DNA of 50,472 nt, from the NCBI RefSeq assembly GCF_010206195.1, contig NZ_VIQT01000003.1, positions 185,299 to 235,770 of the forward strand. Reading direction: 5' to 3'. Under the pieces are notes generated by a model that did no database searches, was not told the origin of the DNA, and worked only from the letters and a program-made list of their open reading frames with translations. The position numbers and the translations under genes are program-made. Positions 1 to 7,103 of this stretch are shown here, piece after piece. The stretch comes from Anaerotruncus colihominis. GTDB lineage: Bacteria > Bacillota > Clostridia > Oscillospirales > Ruminococcaceae. Numbering within the stretch: position 1 is the stretch's first letter; every line of letters starts with the position of its first letter.

Positions 1-246
1 TTTTTTGCGCATCTGCCCGCTCTGCGGGCAGGCGCATTTTTAATCAAATGGCCCCGCGCCGGGGACGGCGCGGATGGCCGATTATTTATAGATTGCGTTG
101 CAATCTATAAAAATAGTTGCGAAGCAACTATTTTTTGCGCATCTGCCCGCTCTGCGGGCAGGCGCATTTTTAATCAAATGGCCCCGCGCCGGGGACGGCG
201 CGGATGGCCGATTATTTATAGATTGCGTTGCAATCTATAAATAATT
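1..246 (+). repeat. Tandem multi-hairpin repeat, two units
   Basis: Positions 1-110 and 131-240 are identical with a period of 130 bp. Each unit holds a row of inverted repeats: hairpin A (gcgca arms with a CTGCCCGC core), GC-rich hairpin B (CCGCGCC/GGCGCGG), and AT-rich hairpin C (16-bp arms of attatttatagattgc around GTT in the second copy). Hairpin D (aaatagttgc, GAA, gcaactattt; about 109-133) lies between them. An inverted copy downstream shows that the full unit runs D-A-B-C, so the second unit is about 109-246 and the first is cut by the window edge. No coding capacity was seen. The origin of such elements is unknown; they could be REP- or MITE-like. Confidence 0.9.
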
Positions 247-310
247 TCAATTCCTGTTCACAAAATAATGGTGCCTATCCAGCAATCCATCCGAACCGGA
301 GGTCCCTGTT

Positions 311-1675
311 ATGAAAATTACATTGTCCCGGCGCACGATTGTGCGCGCGATCAGCTATCTTACGGCGGCGTTCGGCGTGACCGCCGGCATCGCCATCCAG
401 CAGCACGCGGTGGCGCGCGACTATCGCAGCCAACTTGAAAATACGTATACGCGCGCGCTCGGCGACCTGTCGAGCTATCTTGTCAACATCTCAAACGATC
501 TGGAAAAGGGCCGCTATGTCGGTACAAGCGAGCAGTTCGCGCTGATGGCCGCGCGCATCTGGCGTGAAAGCGGTGGCGCCAAATCGGCGCTTTCCACCTT
601 ACCGGTCAGCGACCTGCACATGGACAACACCTATAAATTTCTTTCACAGGTCGGCGATTATGCGATGGCTCTTTCCAAAAAGGCTGCGGCCGGCGGCGAG
701 CCGAGCGCCGAAGAAGCGGAAAACGCCGAGGCCCTGCGTAATTACGCCTTCAAGCTGCGCGACTATGTAGACGATATGCAGCGCGACATTCGCGAGGGAC
801 GCATCACTGTGGACGCTCTGCCGTCGGGCGGCGGCGACACCAAAGGCACGCGCGCCGCGCACGGTCTGGCGGGCGGATTTGAAGATGTCGAGCAGACGAT
901 GACCGGCTATCCGACACTGATCTATGACGGGCCGTTTTCCGACCATCTGCTCAACCAAAGACCACGCATGACAGCCGCGCTTGATGCGGTGACACCCGAC
1001 CAGGCGCTTGAAAAAGCCGCGCTTGCGGCGCGCGTGGAACCGTCCGCTCTGACGCGTGGCGACGATGAAAACTCAAATATGCCGCTTTATATGTTCCGCG
1101 CCGGCGACATCAGCGTCGGTGTCACAAAGGCGGGCGGCGTCCCGGCATATCTGATCAACGCGCGGTCCATCGGCGCGCAGCGTATGAGCAACCAAGCTGT
1201 TTTCCGTTTTGCCGAAACATATTTAAAAAGCCTTGGCTTTGAAAATATGCGCGCAACCTATTTTGAAACGGCCGACGGCATCTGCACTATCAACTACGCG
1301 GCTGTGCAGGACGATGTTATTCTCTATACCGATCTGATCAAGGTCGGCGTCGCGCTTGACGACGGCGGCATCGTATTTTACGACGCGCGCGGCTATATCA
1401 GTAATCACCACGCGCGTGCGCTGCCTGCGCCGGAATTGACCGCCGAGCAGGCGCAGCAATCCGTCAACCAGTCGCTGCGCATCCTGTCAAGCCGTTTGGC
1501 GCTGATTCCAACAAGCGGTCAAAACGAAGTGCTCACCTGGGAATTCCAGGCGCAGACGACTGACAACGACGACGAGCAGCCGCGCCGCCTGCTCGTCTAT
1601 ATCAACGCGGTCAACGGTGCGGAAGAGCAAATCCTGATACTGATTGAAACGCCGGATGGCACGCTGACCTCGTGA
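311..1675 (+). CDS. ypeB: Germination protein YpeB
   Basis: This 454-aa protein matches YpeB, the spore protein needed to localise and stabilise the cortex-lytic enzyme SleB during germination. It has one N-terminal membrane segment (about residues 10-30), followed by a coiled-coil-prone region (about 40-165), and then repeated PepSY/YpeB-type domains in the C-terminal half. The length fits the family (about 450 aa). The ATG follows GGAGGT at 298-303. In spore formers sleB normally lies directly upstream; here that place falls outside the window or is interrupted by the repeat. The gene is followed by a strong terminator. It is direct evidence that the host makes spores. Assignment is from sequence recognition, and I am confident. 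Confidence 0.92.
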   Translation: MKITLSRRTIVRAISYLTAAFGVTAGIAIQQHAVARDYRSQLENTYTRALGDLSSYLVNISNDLEKGRYVGTSEQFALMAARIWRESGGAKSALSTLPVSDLHMDNTYKFLSQVGDYAMALSKKAAAGGEPSAEEAENAEALRNYAFKLRDYVDDMQRDIREGRITVDALPSGGGDTKGTRAAHGLAGGFEDVEQTMTGYPTLIYDGPFSDHLLNQRPRMTAALDAVTPDQALEKAALAARVEPSALTRGDDENSNMPLYMFRAGDISVGVTKAGGVPAYLINARSIGAQRMSNQAVFRFAETYLKSLGFENMRATYFETADGICTINYAAVQDDVILYTDLIKVGVALDDGGIVFYDARGYISNHHARALPAPELTAEQAQQSVNQSLRILSSRLALIPTSGQNEVLTWEFQAQTTDNDDEQPRRLLVYINAVNGAEEQILILIETPDGTLTS

Positions 1676-1696
1676 ACCATTTCCCACAGCAAAAAC

Positions 1697-1738
1697 GTCC
1701 GCCGCCTTATGCGAGCATAAGGCGGCGGACATTATTTA
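1697..1738 (+). terminator. Rho-independent terminator of ypeB
   Basis: A 16-bp perfect stem (1697-1712 with 1715-1730, arm GTCCGCCGCCTTATGC) with a two-base loop lies 21 bp after the ypeB stop. It is followed by AT-rich sequence that begins the inverted repeat unit. Confidence 0.8.
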
Positions 1739-1870
1739 TAGATTGCGGAACGCAATCTATAAATAATTGGCCATCCGCGCCGTCCCCGGCGCGGGGCCGT
1801 TTGATTAAAATGCGCCTGCCCGCAGAGCAGGCAGATGCGCAAAAAAATAGTTGCAAAGCAACTATTTTTT
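1731..1870 (-). repeat. Inverted copy of the multi-hairpin repeat
   Basis: The reverse complement of this segment reads D-A-B-C in the same order as the unit at 109-246 and is nearly identical. The differences sit mainly in hairpin loops (D loop TTT instead of GAA; C loop altered and longer), plus a few single-base changes, for example CTGCCTGC for CTGCCCGC in hairpin A. It fills the gap between the converging ypeB and CPBP genes, so ypeB is framed by copies in opposite orientation. Confidence 0.9.
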
Positions 1871-1886
1871 ATTCCTTCGGATTTGT

Positions 1887-2807
1887 TCAAATTCTTTGGA
1901 TCGCTCCAAGCACAAACAGAGACGCCAATGTCAGAAATGCCAGCCACATTGGGACGGAACGTAGCATCCAGCTCCACCGTAGCGGGCGGGTTTCCTCGCT
2001 GTCGCGCGGCAGCATGAATTTCCCGCGGACCGTCTGCACCGCCGCGAACACAAACCCACCCGCCATGACCGGCAGATGAATCAGCGCCGCAAGCGCAAGC
2101 AGGCCCATACTGTCCGACAGCATGATCTCCGACAGCAGCGTCGCATACGTGTTATAGATCATGTGCGCCAGGATCGCCGGCAGGATACACCCGGCGCGCA
2201 ACGTGATCCACGCCAGATAAAGGCCGATCACAAATGTGGGAACACCCTGCATAAAATTGCCGTGCATCATCGCAAACAAAAGCGCGCTGACCAGCGCGGC
2301 AAACCGTCCGCCATAGGGCGCGAGCGCATGCAGCAGGGCGCCGCGGAACAAAAGCTCCTCAAACAGCGGACCGATCACACACAGCGAAAGCGTCATGATT
2401 ACACTGCCAAAAAACGACTCCTCAGGCAGGGAAAAATCTGGCTGTGAAAGCACAAGCCCCGCTCCCCGCAGCGCGCTGTCGAGCTGCGCCATCAAAAAGC
2501 TGCCCGCAAGCCCAACCCCAATCAGGACAACAGCCGCCGTCCAGCCCCAGGTTTCCAGCGCCTGCAGGCTATGCGGCTTCGGCCTGAAGGAATACCCGGT
2601 CATATGCGCCAGCAAAAGCGCGCCGGCAGCCGACGCGACGGTGTTCAGGCAGAGCGCCGTCGGATAGACCAGGCTCTCCGGCATCCAGATGGACAGCATC
2701 CCGACCAGAAGGCCGAACAGCAGCTGAAGCGAGAACGTCAGGAGCAGCGAAAGGCCGGTCCAACGGTAAACGCGGCGCGCGGCGTCCTGTACCTCCCACT
2801 CGTTCAT
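1887..2807 (-). CDS. CPBP family intramembrane metalloprotease
   Basis: This 306-aa membrane protein has about eight hydrophobic segments and the three signature motifs of the CPBP (Abi/CAAX protease and bacteriocin-processing) family: EELLFRG (EExxxR), FAMMH (FxxxH) and HMIYN (HxxxN). Known members are Rce1-like intramembrane proteases; in bacteria the substrate is usually unknown. The start ATG overlaps the last 4 bp of the cyclophilin gene (ATGA), so the two are translationally coupled and share a promoter. The C-terminus carries one further membrane segment after a basic loop. The substrate cannot be told from the sequence, and no bacteriocin or peptide gene is adjacent. Confidence 0.85.
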   Translation of the reverse strand: MNEWEVQDAARRVYRWTGLSLLLTFSLQLLFGLLVGMLSIWMPESLVYPTALCLNTVASAAGALLLAHMTGYSFRPKPHSLQALETWGWTAAVVLIGVGLAGSFLMAQLDSALRGAGLVLSQPDFSLPEESFFGSVIMTLSLCVIGPLFEELLFRGALLHALAPYGGRFAALVSALLFAMMHGNFMQGVPTFVIGLYLAWITLRAGCILPAILAHMIYNTYATLLSEIMLSDSMGLLALAALIHLPVMAGGFVFAAVQTVRGKFMLPRDSEETRPLRWSWMLRSVPMWLAFLTLASLFVLGAIQRI

Positions 2808-3280
2808 TCTTCCGTATATGTAACCTTCGCCATGCGCTGCACCACGCGCGGACGGTCGGAATAATCGGTTGGCACCGAAGCGATTTCGTCGACGGCCTCC
2901 ATACCCTCTATCACCTTGCCGAAGGCCGCGTATTGACCATCAAGATGCGGCGCGTCCGCGTGCATAATAAAAAACTGTGACCCGGCCGAATCCGGGTTAT
3001 TCGCACGCGCCATCGACAAAACGCCGCGTGTGTGCTTTAGGGTGTTCTTGACGCCGTTGGATGAAAACTCGCCTTTGATGGTGTGCCCTGGTCCGCCCAT
3101 GCCGGTGCCGTCGGGGCAGCCGCCCTGGAGCATGAAGCCTGGAATCACGCGGTGAAAGGTCAGGCCGTCATAAAAGCCGTCCTTCACAAGACCGATAAAG
3201 TTTTCCACCGTGATCGGCGCGATCTGAGGATAAAGCTCAATTTTTATTTCCTTACCGTTTTCCATCTGAATCGTAACCAT
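2804..3280 (-). CDS. Peptidyl-prolyl cis-trans isomerase, cyclophilin type
   Basis: A compact 158-aa cyclophilin. It carries the family core in order: FHRVIPGFMLQGG (catalytic Arg), GGPGHTIKGEF, GVLSMARANNPDSAGSQFFI and FGKVIEGMEAVD. No signal peptide or membrane segment is present, so it should act in the cytoplasm as a folding catalyst. The ATG at 3280 follows GGAGGAATCAT. The gene is the first of a two-gene operon with the CPBP protease, overlapping it by 4 bp. The only oddity is the pairing with an intramembrane protease, which may reflect processing or folding of a common exported substrate; that is inference. Confidence 0.93.
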   Translation of the reverse strand: MVTIQMENGKEIKIELYPQIAPITVENFIGLVKDGFYDGLTFHRVIPGFMLQGGCPDGTGMGGPGHTIKGEFSSNGVKNTLKHTRGVLSMARANNPDSAGSQFFIMHADAPHLDGQYAAFGKVIEGMEAVDEIASVPTDYSDRPRVVQRMAKVTYTEE

Positions 3281-3378
3281 ATGATTCCTCCTTTTTCAGT
3301 TGGGGACCCTAAACATACGCTTTGCACCCGCCAAAGGCTGCTCGCCGCCCATGTGCCCATCCCCCATATTCTGGTCTT

Positions 3379-3407
3379 AGTTTACTACATCCACGCAGCC
3401 GGTGCAA
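3379..3407 (-). promoter_or_regulatory. Candidate promoter for the cyclophilin operon
   Basis: On the minus strand TTGCAC (3407-3402) and TAAACT (3384-3379) are separated by 17 bp, about 100 bp upstream of the cyclophilin ATG. The match to sigma-A is moderate. Confidence 0.4.
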
Positions 3408-3442
3408 GCCTTTCCGGAGCAAGCAGCTCGATCCCCCTGAAT

Positions 3443-3472
3443 TTGACAAAACGCTGCATGTTTTGATATAAT
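3443..3472 (+). promoter_or_regulatory. Sigma-A promoter for the transglutaminase-like gene
   Basis: TTGACA (3443-3448) and TATAAT (3467-3472), both perfect, are separated by 18 bp. Transcription should start near 3480, only a few bases before the MITE that occupies 3485-3644, so the element lies inside the 5' leader. Confidence 0.75.
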
Positions 3473-3484
3473 AGCCAGAGCTTA

Positions 3485-3644
3485 GGGCTTGTCTGAAAAA
3501 GGAGGAATTGCTGGATTCTTCGCAGGCAGCAGGAGAATGCAAGGCAAAAAACGCAGGAATCCTTTCGGATTCCGAGGCTTTTTAACGCGGTATCCGCCCC
3601 TGTTTGCAGAAAAAGACGGGTATTTTGATTTTTCAAACAGCCCC
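3485..3644 (+). mobile_element. 160-bp MITE with TA target duplication
   Basis: The ends are imperfect inverted repeats: left GGGCTTGTCTGAAAAA, right (reverse complement) GGGGCTGTTTGAAAAA. Both ends are flanked by TA (3483-3484 and 3645-3646), the target used by IS630/Tc1-mariner elements. No transposase is encoded, so this is a non-autonomous element. It contains a small hairpin (GGAATCC/GGATTCC) followed by a short T run that could act as a weak attenuator. A decayed relative ends at 47672. Confidence 0.75.
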
Positions 3645-3772
3645 TAGTCATGACGTTGGAGGAGATACGACGGCACGCCGCATTTGCGGCCGCCGCTTTC
3701 CAACAGACCATTTTGCCGTTTTGTGGGGTGGCGGAATGGAGCAGAGCTTTATTGAAGATGGGCGGGAACAGA

Positions 3773-4513
3773 ATGAAAAATACCAAACCGGCTTACATGC
3801 GTCCCATTGTTTGCCTCCTGCTGGCGGTGACTCTGGCGGCTGTGTTGCCGTGCGGCGCGGCCGCGCAGGATATGGACGGCGCTCAAAAGATTCTTTCCGT
3901 GGATACAGCGGCAGCCGGCCCGGACGAAGCGCAGGCGCAAACGGATGCTGACGAACAGAATCAAACAGCCGCAGGGCCTGCGTCTATTCTGAACGCAGCG
4001 GAACTTGAACCGGCCGTCACCGGAATAGACGCGCTTGACGCGCTCGTGGCCGAGACGCTCGCCGAAATTACCAGCGAGGACATGACGACGTATGAAAAAG
4101 TCGTCGCCTGCTACGACTACCTGACCGACAATATGCGTTACGGCTCGTCGATGTATCATCTCAATGTGCCGTTGGGCGACACGACATGCGCCAATATTTT
4201 TTATACATACGGTGAGGTCGACGGTTTTGGAGCGGTCGCGCTCACCTCAAATTACGGGCTTTGCAACGGATACGCAGCCGGTTTTATCCTGTTGGTGCGC
4301 GCCATCGGACTTGACGCAGACCTTGTCACCGGCCAGACGCGCAGCGCCGGCGGCGGTTATGCATACCACAAATGGGCGGAAATCACCATCGACGGCACCG
4401 CCTACGCCTTTGACCCCCAGCTCGATCAAAGCTATGCGCGGCAGGGGCTTGGGGAGTACAACAACTTTTGCAAGACCTATGGGGAGATCAACGGCCGCTA
4501 TCTCAAGGCCTGA
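3773..4513 (+). CDS. Secreted transglutaminase-like cysteine protein
   Basis: A 246-aa protein with an N-terminal signal peptide (basic start, hydrophobic core to about residue 27, AAA-Q cleavage region), an Ala/Asp/Gln-rich linker to about residue 75, and a transglutaminase-like domain. A catalytic triad is visible: Cys164 in GLCNGYAAGF, His199 in YHKWAEI and Asp214 in FDPQLD. Bacterial members are usually proteases or cell-surface proteins of unknown substrate rather than true transglutaminases. The ATG at 3773 is chosen because it directly precedes the signal peptide; an in-frame ATG at 3650 lies just beyond the MITE and would mask the signal. It is transcribed alone between a strong promoter and a strong terminator. 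Function beyond fold is unknown. Confidence 0.8.
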   Translation: MKNTKPAYMRPIVCLLLAVTLAAVLPCGAAAQDMDGAQKILSVDTAAAGPDEAQAQTDADEQNQTAAGPASILNAAELEPAVTGIDALDALVAETLAEITSEDMTTYEKVVACYDYLTDNMRYGSSMYHLNVPLGDTTCANIFYTYGEVDGFGAVALTSNYGLCNGYAAGFILLVRAIGLDADLVTGQTRSAGGGYAYHKWAEITIDGTAYAFDPQLDQSYARQGLGEYNNFCKTYGEINGRYLKA

Positions 4514-4527
4514 TTGGCAAACGAAAA

Positions 4528-4567
4528 CGGGACGACTGGCCAAATGGGCCGGTCGTCCCGTTTTTTT
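4528..4567 (+). terminator. Rho-independent terminator
   Basis: Stem 4528-4541 pairs with 4547-4560 (14 bp, one G-U) and is followed by seven T. It ends the transglutaminase-like transcript and separates it from the HExxH gene. Confidence 0.9.
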
Positions 4568-4676
4568 GCCGTCTTTAGGGCCGTGCGCCGGTTGGAGAAA
4601 AATTTTATTTTGCATGAAAGATTTTCGCGTGTTGATCGTATATAAAAAACGCAACTATGCAGCGGGAGGAATATGC

Positions 4677-6350
4677 ATGTTTATGGCAAAGCAGCGCCGG
4701 GCCGGAGGCCGCCGCTCCGCCCTGGCTGCGCAGACGGGACGGAGCGGGACGCCTGCTCCGCTGATACGGCGGACCGTCGCGCCCGCAGTGGTCGCCCTGC
4801 CGCAGGTCGAAATTGCCGGCGAGCCGCCCGGGCCTGTCCACGCGTTGAACAGCGCGCCCATCCAGGCCAAGCCTGAGGAAAGCAAGCCGGAGCGCAAGGC
4901 GCGGGAAGCACAGGAAGCGCGGGCGGCGCAAAAGGCGCAGAAATTGCGGGAGCTCCAGCAGGCACGGGCAGCCGACATCCAGGCGGCTCAAAGCGCCACG
5001 CCCAGCAAGGGCGCCGCTTTCGACGCGATGCACCAAGCGCATATGCAGAAACTGGCCGGCAATCAGCGGGAGCTGCGGCCCTATCAGGTGGAGCTTCAGG
5101 ATCGTATCGACCGCGGGGAAATCGGACTTGAAAGAGATGTTTCCAAATTGCCGGGACTGTTCGGCGCGGGCGGGTACGATCTGGCTCGCGACCGCGCTGG
5201 CATCCAGCGGAGGTTCGACGCCAGCCCGCTTGCCAACCAAGCGCTTTTCTCCCGGGCCTTTACAAGCGGCGCTTTCCGGGGATTTCAAGCGCCCAAAGAA
5301 CCCGGAGGCGCCTATTACCAGCCCGGAACGCACAAAATTGCGATCGAACCGGAAAAGGACGCCCAGGATCAGCGCGGCGCCTACAGCGTGCTGTTCCACG
5401 AGGCCAACCATTTTGTGGACAACCAAGCCGGCGCCGACGCCATTCTCCCGGCGGACGTTGCGGAGAGTGAGAAAATACTGAATCTTTCAAGGCAGATGGG
5501 TTCGAATAGCGCAATGCTGAGTCAGCTTGAAGTGGAGCTGGACAAAAAACGAAAAGGGTTCCAGCCGGGCGGGGTGTGGGAGCAAGATTCAAGCAGCCAC
5601 ATCAGCACCTATAGCGAGGAAAGCGCGGGATGGTATGAAGGCGCCTACAGGGACTTTGAAAATTATCGCGACAACTTCTTCAAGGCCGCCCACGGAAAAG
5701 GGAAAAGCGAAGCGGACCGCGCCGCCGTAGAGGAAGCGATCAAAAAGCGCCTGTATTTCGATATCGTTCGCCGCGCCCAGGCGACGGCCGACCGGGGCGG
5801 CGATCTGGAAAGATATGGAGGAAGCGTGGAGGCAGCCCAGCAGATCGCTGGGATGAAGCTTGAACAGCTCAAATCGCTTTCGCTCAAGGAGCAGCGCCAA
5901 TTTCTGATTGATTCCAACCCGCTTGGCCGGGGGAAATTCAGCAACGGCAAAACAAATCTGTCAGCCGGCGTGCAGGACGCTTTCCGAGGCTTTGCTCACC
6001 GGGAGATGCGCGACAGCACCGGCACAAGCCCAGCGGAAAAGCAACGGAAAGCACTCAATGAAGATCTCAGTAAAAGCCTTCCCTGGGGGCACGACTACGA
6101 CTATAATACGAAGACGCCTGACCAAACCTTAGGCGTGCATCGCGACGCCCGCAAAGGTAATCACAGCACACTGCACGAGATGATGGCCAACATGTCTGAG
6201 GCTTTCATGGACGACGACATGGAAAAGCAGCTCTATTTTGAGGAATTCATGCCAAACGCCATGCAGGCTTATCAGAGGACCATCCACAAGGCGGCTCTCG
6301 GGGAGCTTGGGGTGGCTTATAACAGAAAATACGTGAAAAGGAGCCACTGA
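4677..6350 (+). CDS. Large HExxH (zincin-like) protein of unknown function
   Basis: A 557-aa protein I do not recognise as a named family. The first 70 residues are basic and Pro/Ala-rich. A Lys/Glu/Ala/Gln-rich stretch (about 70-115) predicts a helix or coiled coil. The centre holds HEANH at 241-245 preceded by hydrophobic residues (YSVLF), the zinc-protease HExxH pattern. A second motif, LHEMMANMSEAF (His500-Glu508), near the C-terminus could supply a further metal ligand. There is no signal peptide or membrane segment. The start ATG at 4677 follows GGGAGGA with a 6-bp gap; ATG 4683 is an alternative. A 67-aa ORF follows after 2 bp. A cytoplasmic protease or a toxin-like metallopeptidase with its partner are both possible; this is inference. 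Confidence 0.6.
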   Translation: MFMAKQRRAGGRRSALAAQTGRSGTPAPLIRRTVAPAVVALPQVEIAGEPPGPVHALNSAPIQAKPEESKPERKAREAQEARAAQKAQKLRELQQARAADIQAAQSATPSKGAAFDAMHQAHMQKLAGNQRELRPYQVELQDRIDRGEIGLERDVSKLPGLFGAGGYDLARDRAGIQRRFDASPLANQALFSRAFTSGAFRGFQAPKEPGGAYYQPGTHKIAIEPEKDAQDQRGAYSVLFHEANHFVDNQAGADAILPADVAESEKILNLSRQMGSNSAMLSQLEVELDKKRKGFQPGGVWEQDSSSHISTYSEESAGWYEGAYRDFENYRDNFFKAAHGKGKSEADRAAVEEAIKKRLYFDIVRRAQATADRGGDLERYGGSVEAAQQIAGMKLEQLKSLSLKEQRQFLIDSNPLGRGKFSNGKTNLSAGVQDAFRGFAHREMRDSTGTSPAEKQRKALNEDLSKSLPWGHDYDYNTKTPDQTLGVHRDARKGNHSTLHEMMANMSEAFMDDDMEKQLYFEEFMPNAMQAYQRTIHKAALGELGVAYNRKYVKRSH

Positions 6351-6352
6351 TT

Positions 6353-6556
6353 ATGACGGATCTTTTGCAGGAATTGTACAGCGAGCATCCAAAATCGCCG
6401 GAACAGCTCGCCCTCCAGGCCGCCGAACAGGCGTTTTTGGAGGCGTTCGGCTATATGCCCCTGTACAGCCCGGATATGTCCTTTATAACAGAGGACGTCA
6501 CCCGGCAGCTTTGGGAGGCTGTCACAAAAAAAGAGCCGGGCAGGTTTTCGCAATAA
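6353..6556 (+). CDS. Small acidic protein, partner of the HExxH gene
   Basis: A 67-aa acidic protein with no recognised domain. Its ATG lies 2 bp after the stop of the large HExxH gene and has its own Shine-Dalgarno (AAAGGAG at about 6336-6342, inside the upstream gene), so the pair is co-translated. The sequence is helix-prone (EQLALQAAEQAFLEAFGY), soluble and without a signal. Position, size and charge would fit an immunity or inhibitor protein, but nothing in the sequence proves this; it could equally be an adaptor or chaperone. A hairpin follows directly. Confidence 0.6.
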   Translation: MTDLLQELYSEHPKSPEQLALQAAEQAFLEAFGYMPLYSPDMSFITEDVTRQLWEAVTKKEPGRFSQ

Positions 6557-6562
6557 GCGACG

Positions 6563-6596
6563 TAAAAGCGGGGGGCGCGAAGCACCCCTGCTTTTA
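6563..6596. terminator. Candidate bidirectional terminator
   Basis: An imperfect hairpin with TAAAAGC/GCTTTTA outer arms and a G4/C4 core lies between the converging small ORF and the MarR gene. Confidence 0.55.
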
Positions 6597-6649
6597 GCGT
6601 ATCGCTGCGCCTGCCGAACCTTTTTGGCAGTCTGAACAGCGCCCCGCTT

Positions 6650-7090
6650 TTATAACGGGCCGCCCGCGAGATTTTCGGCGGCGCGGCGCAGGCTGTCCGC
6701 GAGCGCGGCGGACTCGGCGGCGGTAAAGCCGTGCAGCATCCGCGCGTCGGCCTCCTCAAAGGCGGCGCGCACCTGCGCGGCTTTTTCACGGCCGGCTTCT
6801 GTCAAAACAATCCTGTATGAGCGCCGGCTCTCCTCATCCGGCATACGCCGCAGAAGCCCCGCCGCCTGCATACGGTCGAGCGTGCGGGAAAGCGTCGCCG
6901 TATCAAGCCAGCAGGCGTCCGCCAGCTCGCGCTGCGTCATGGGCGCGCTGCGGCTGAGCAAACTGTTGAGAATGCGCGGCTGTCCCTCGCCGAGCGTCAG
7001 CCCCAGCGCAAGCAAACGCGGCTTGAGCGCCCTGCGCCGTACAAAATCAAGCGTGCGCAAAGCCTCCCAGACATCACAGTCCTGATGCAT
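6650..7090 (-). CDS. MarR family transcriptional regulator
   Basis: A 146-aa winged-helix protein typical of MarR. It has the recognition region (MTQRELADACWLDTATLSRTL), a wing (MPDEESRRSYRIVLTEAG) and flanking dimerisation helices. The ATG at 7090 follows GGAGGGAG; longer in-frame starts lie within the ABC gene and lack a site. It is the last gene of the exporter operon, 13 bp after the second ABC subunit. MarR proteins of this arrangement usually repress their own exporter and are released by a toxic ligand. Its likely target is the promoter at 10758-10785. The ligand is unknown. Confidence 0.9.
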   Translation of the reverse strand: MHQDCDVWEALRTLDFVRRRALKPRLLALGLTLGEGQPRILNSLLSRSAPMTQRELADACWLDTATLSRTLDRMQAAGLLRRMPDEESRRSYRIVLTEAGREKAAQVRAAFEEADARMLHGFTAAESAALADSLRRAAENLAGGPL

Positions 7091-7103
7091 TGCGGCTCCC
7101 TCC

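Noticed and set aside
1..246. Direct repeats resembling a CRISPR array
   Set aside because: Only two copies with a 130-bp period, no unique spacers, and each unit is a chain of hairpins; no cas genes are present.
4677..6556. Prophage morphogenesis or phage head protease
   Set aside because: No terminase, portal, capsid, tail, integrase or attachment repeats flank the pair.
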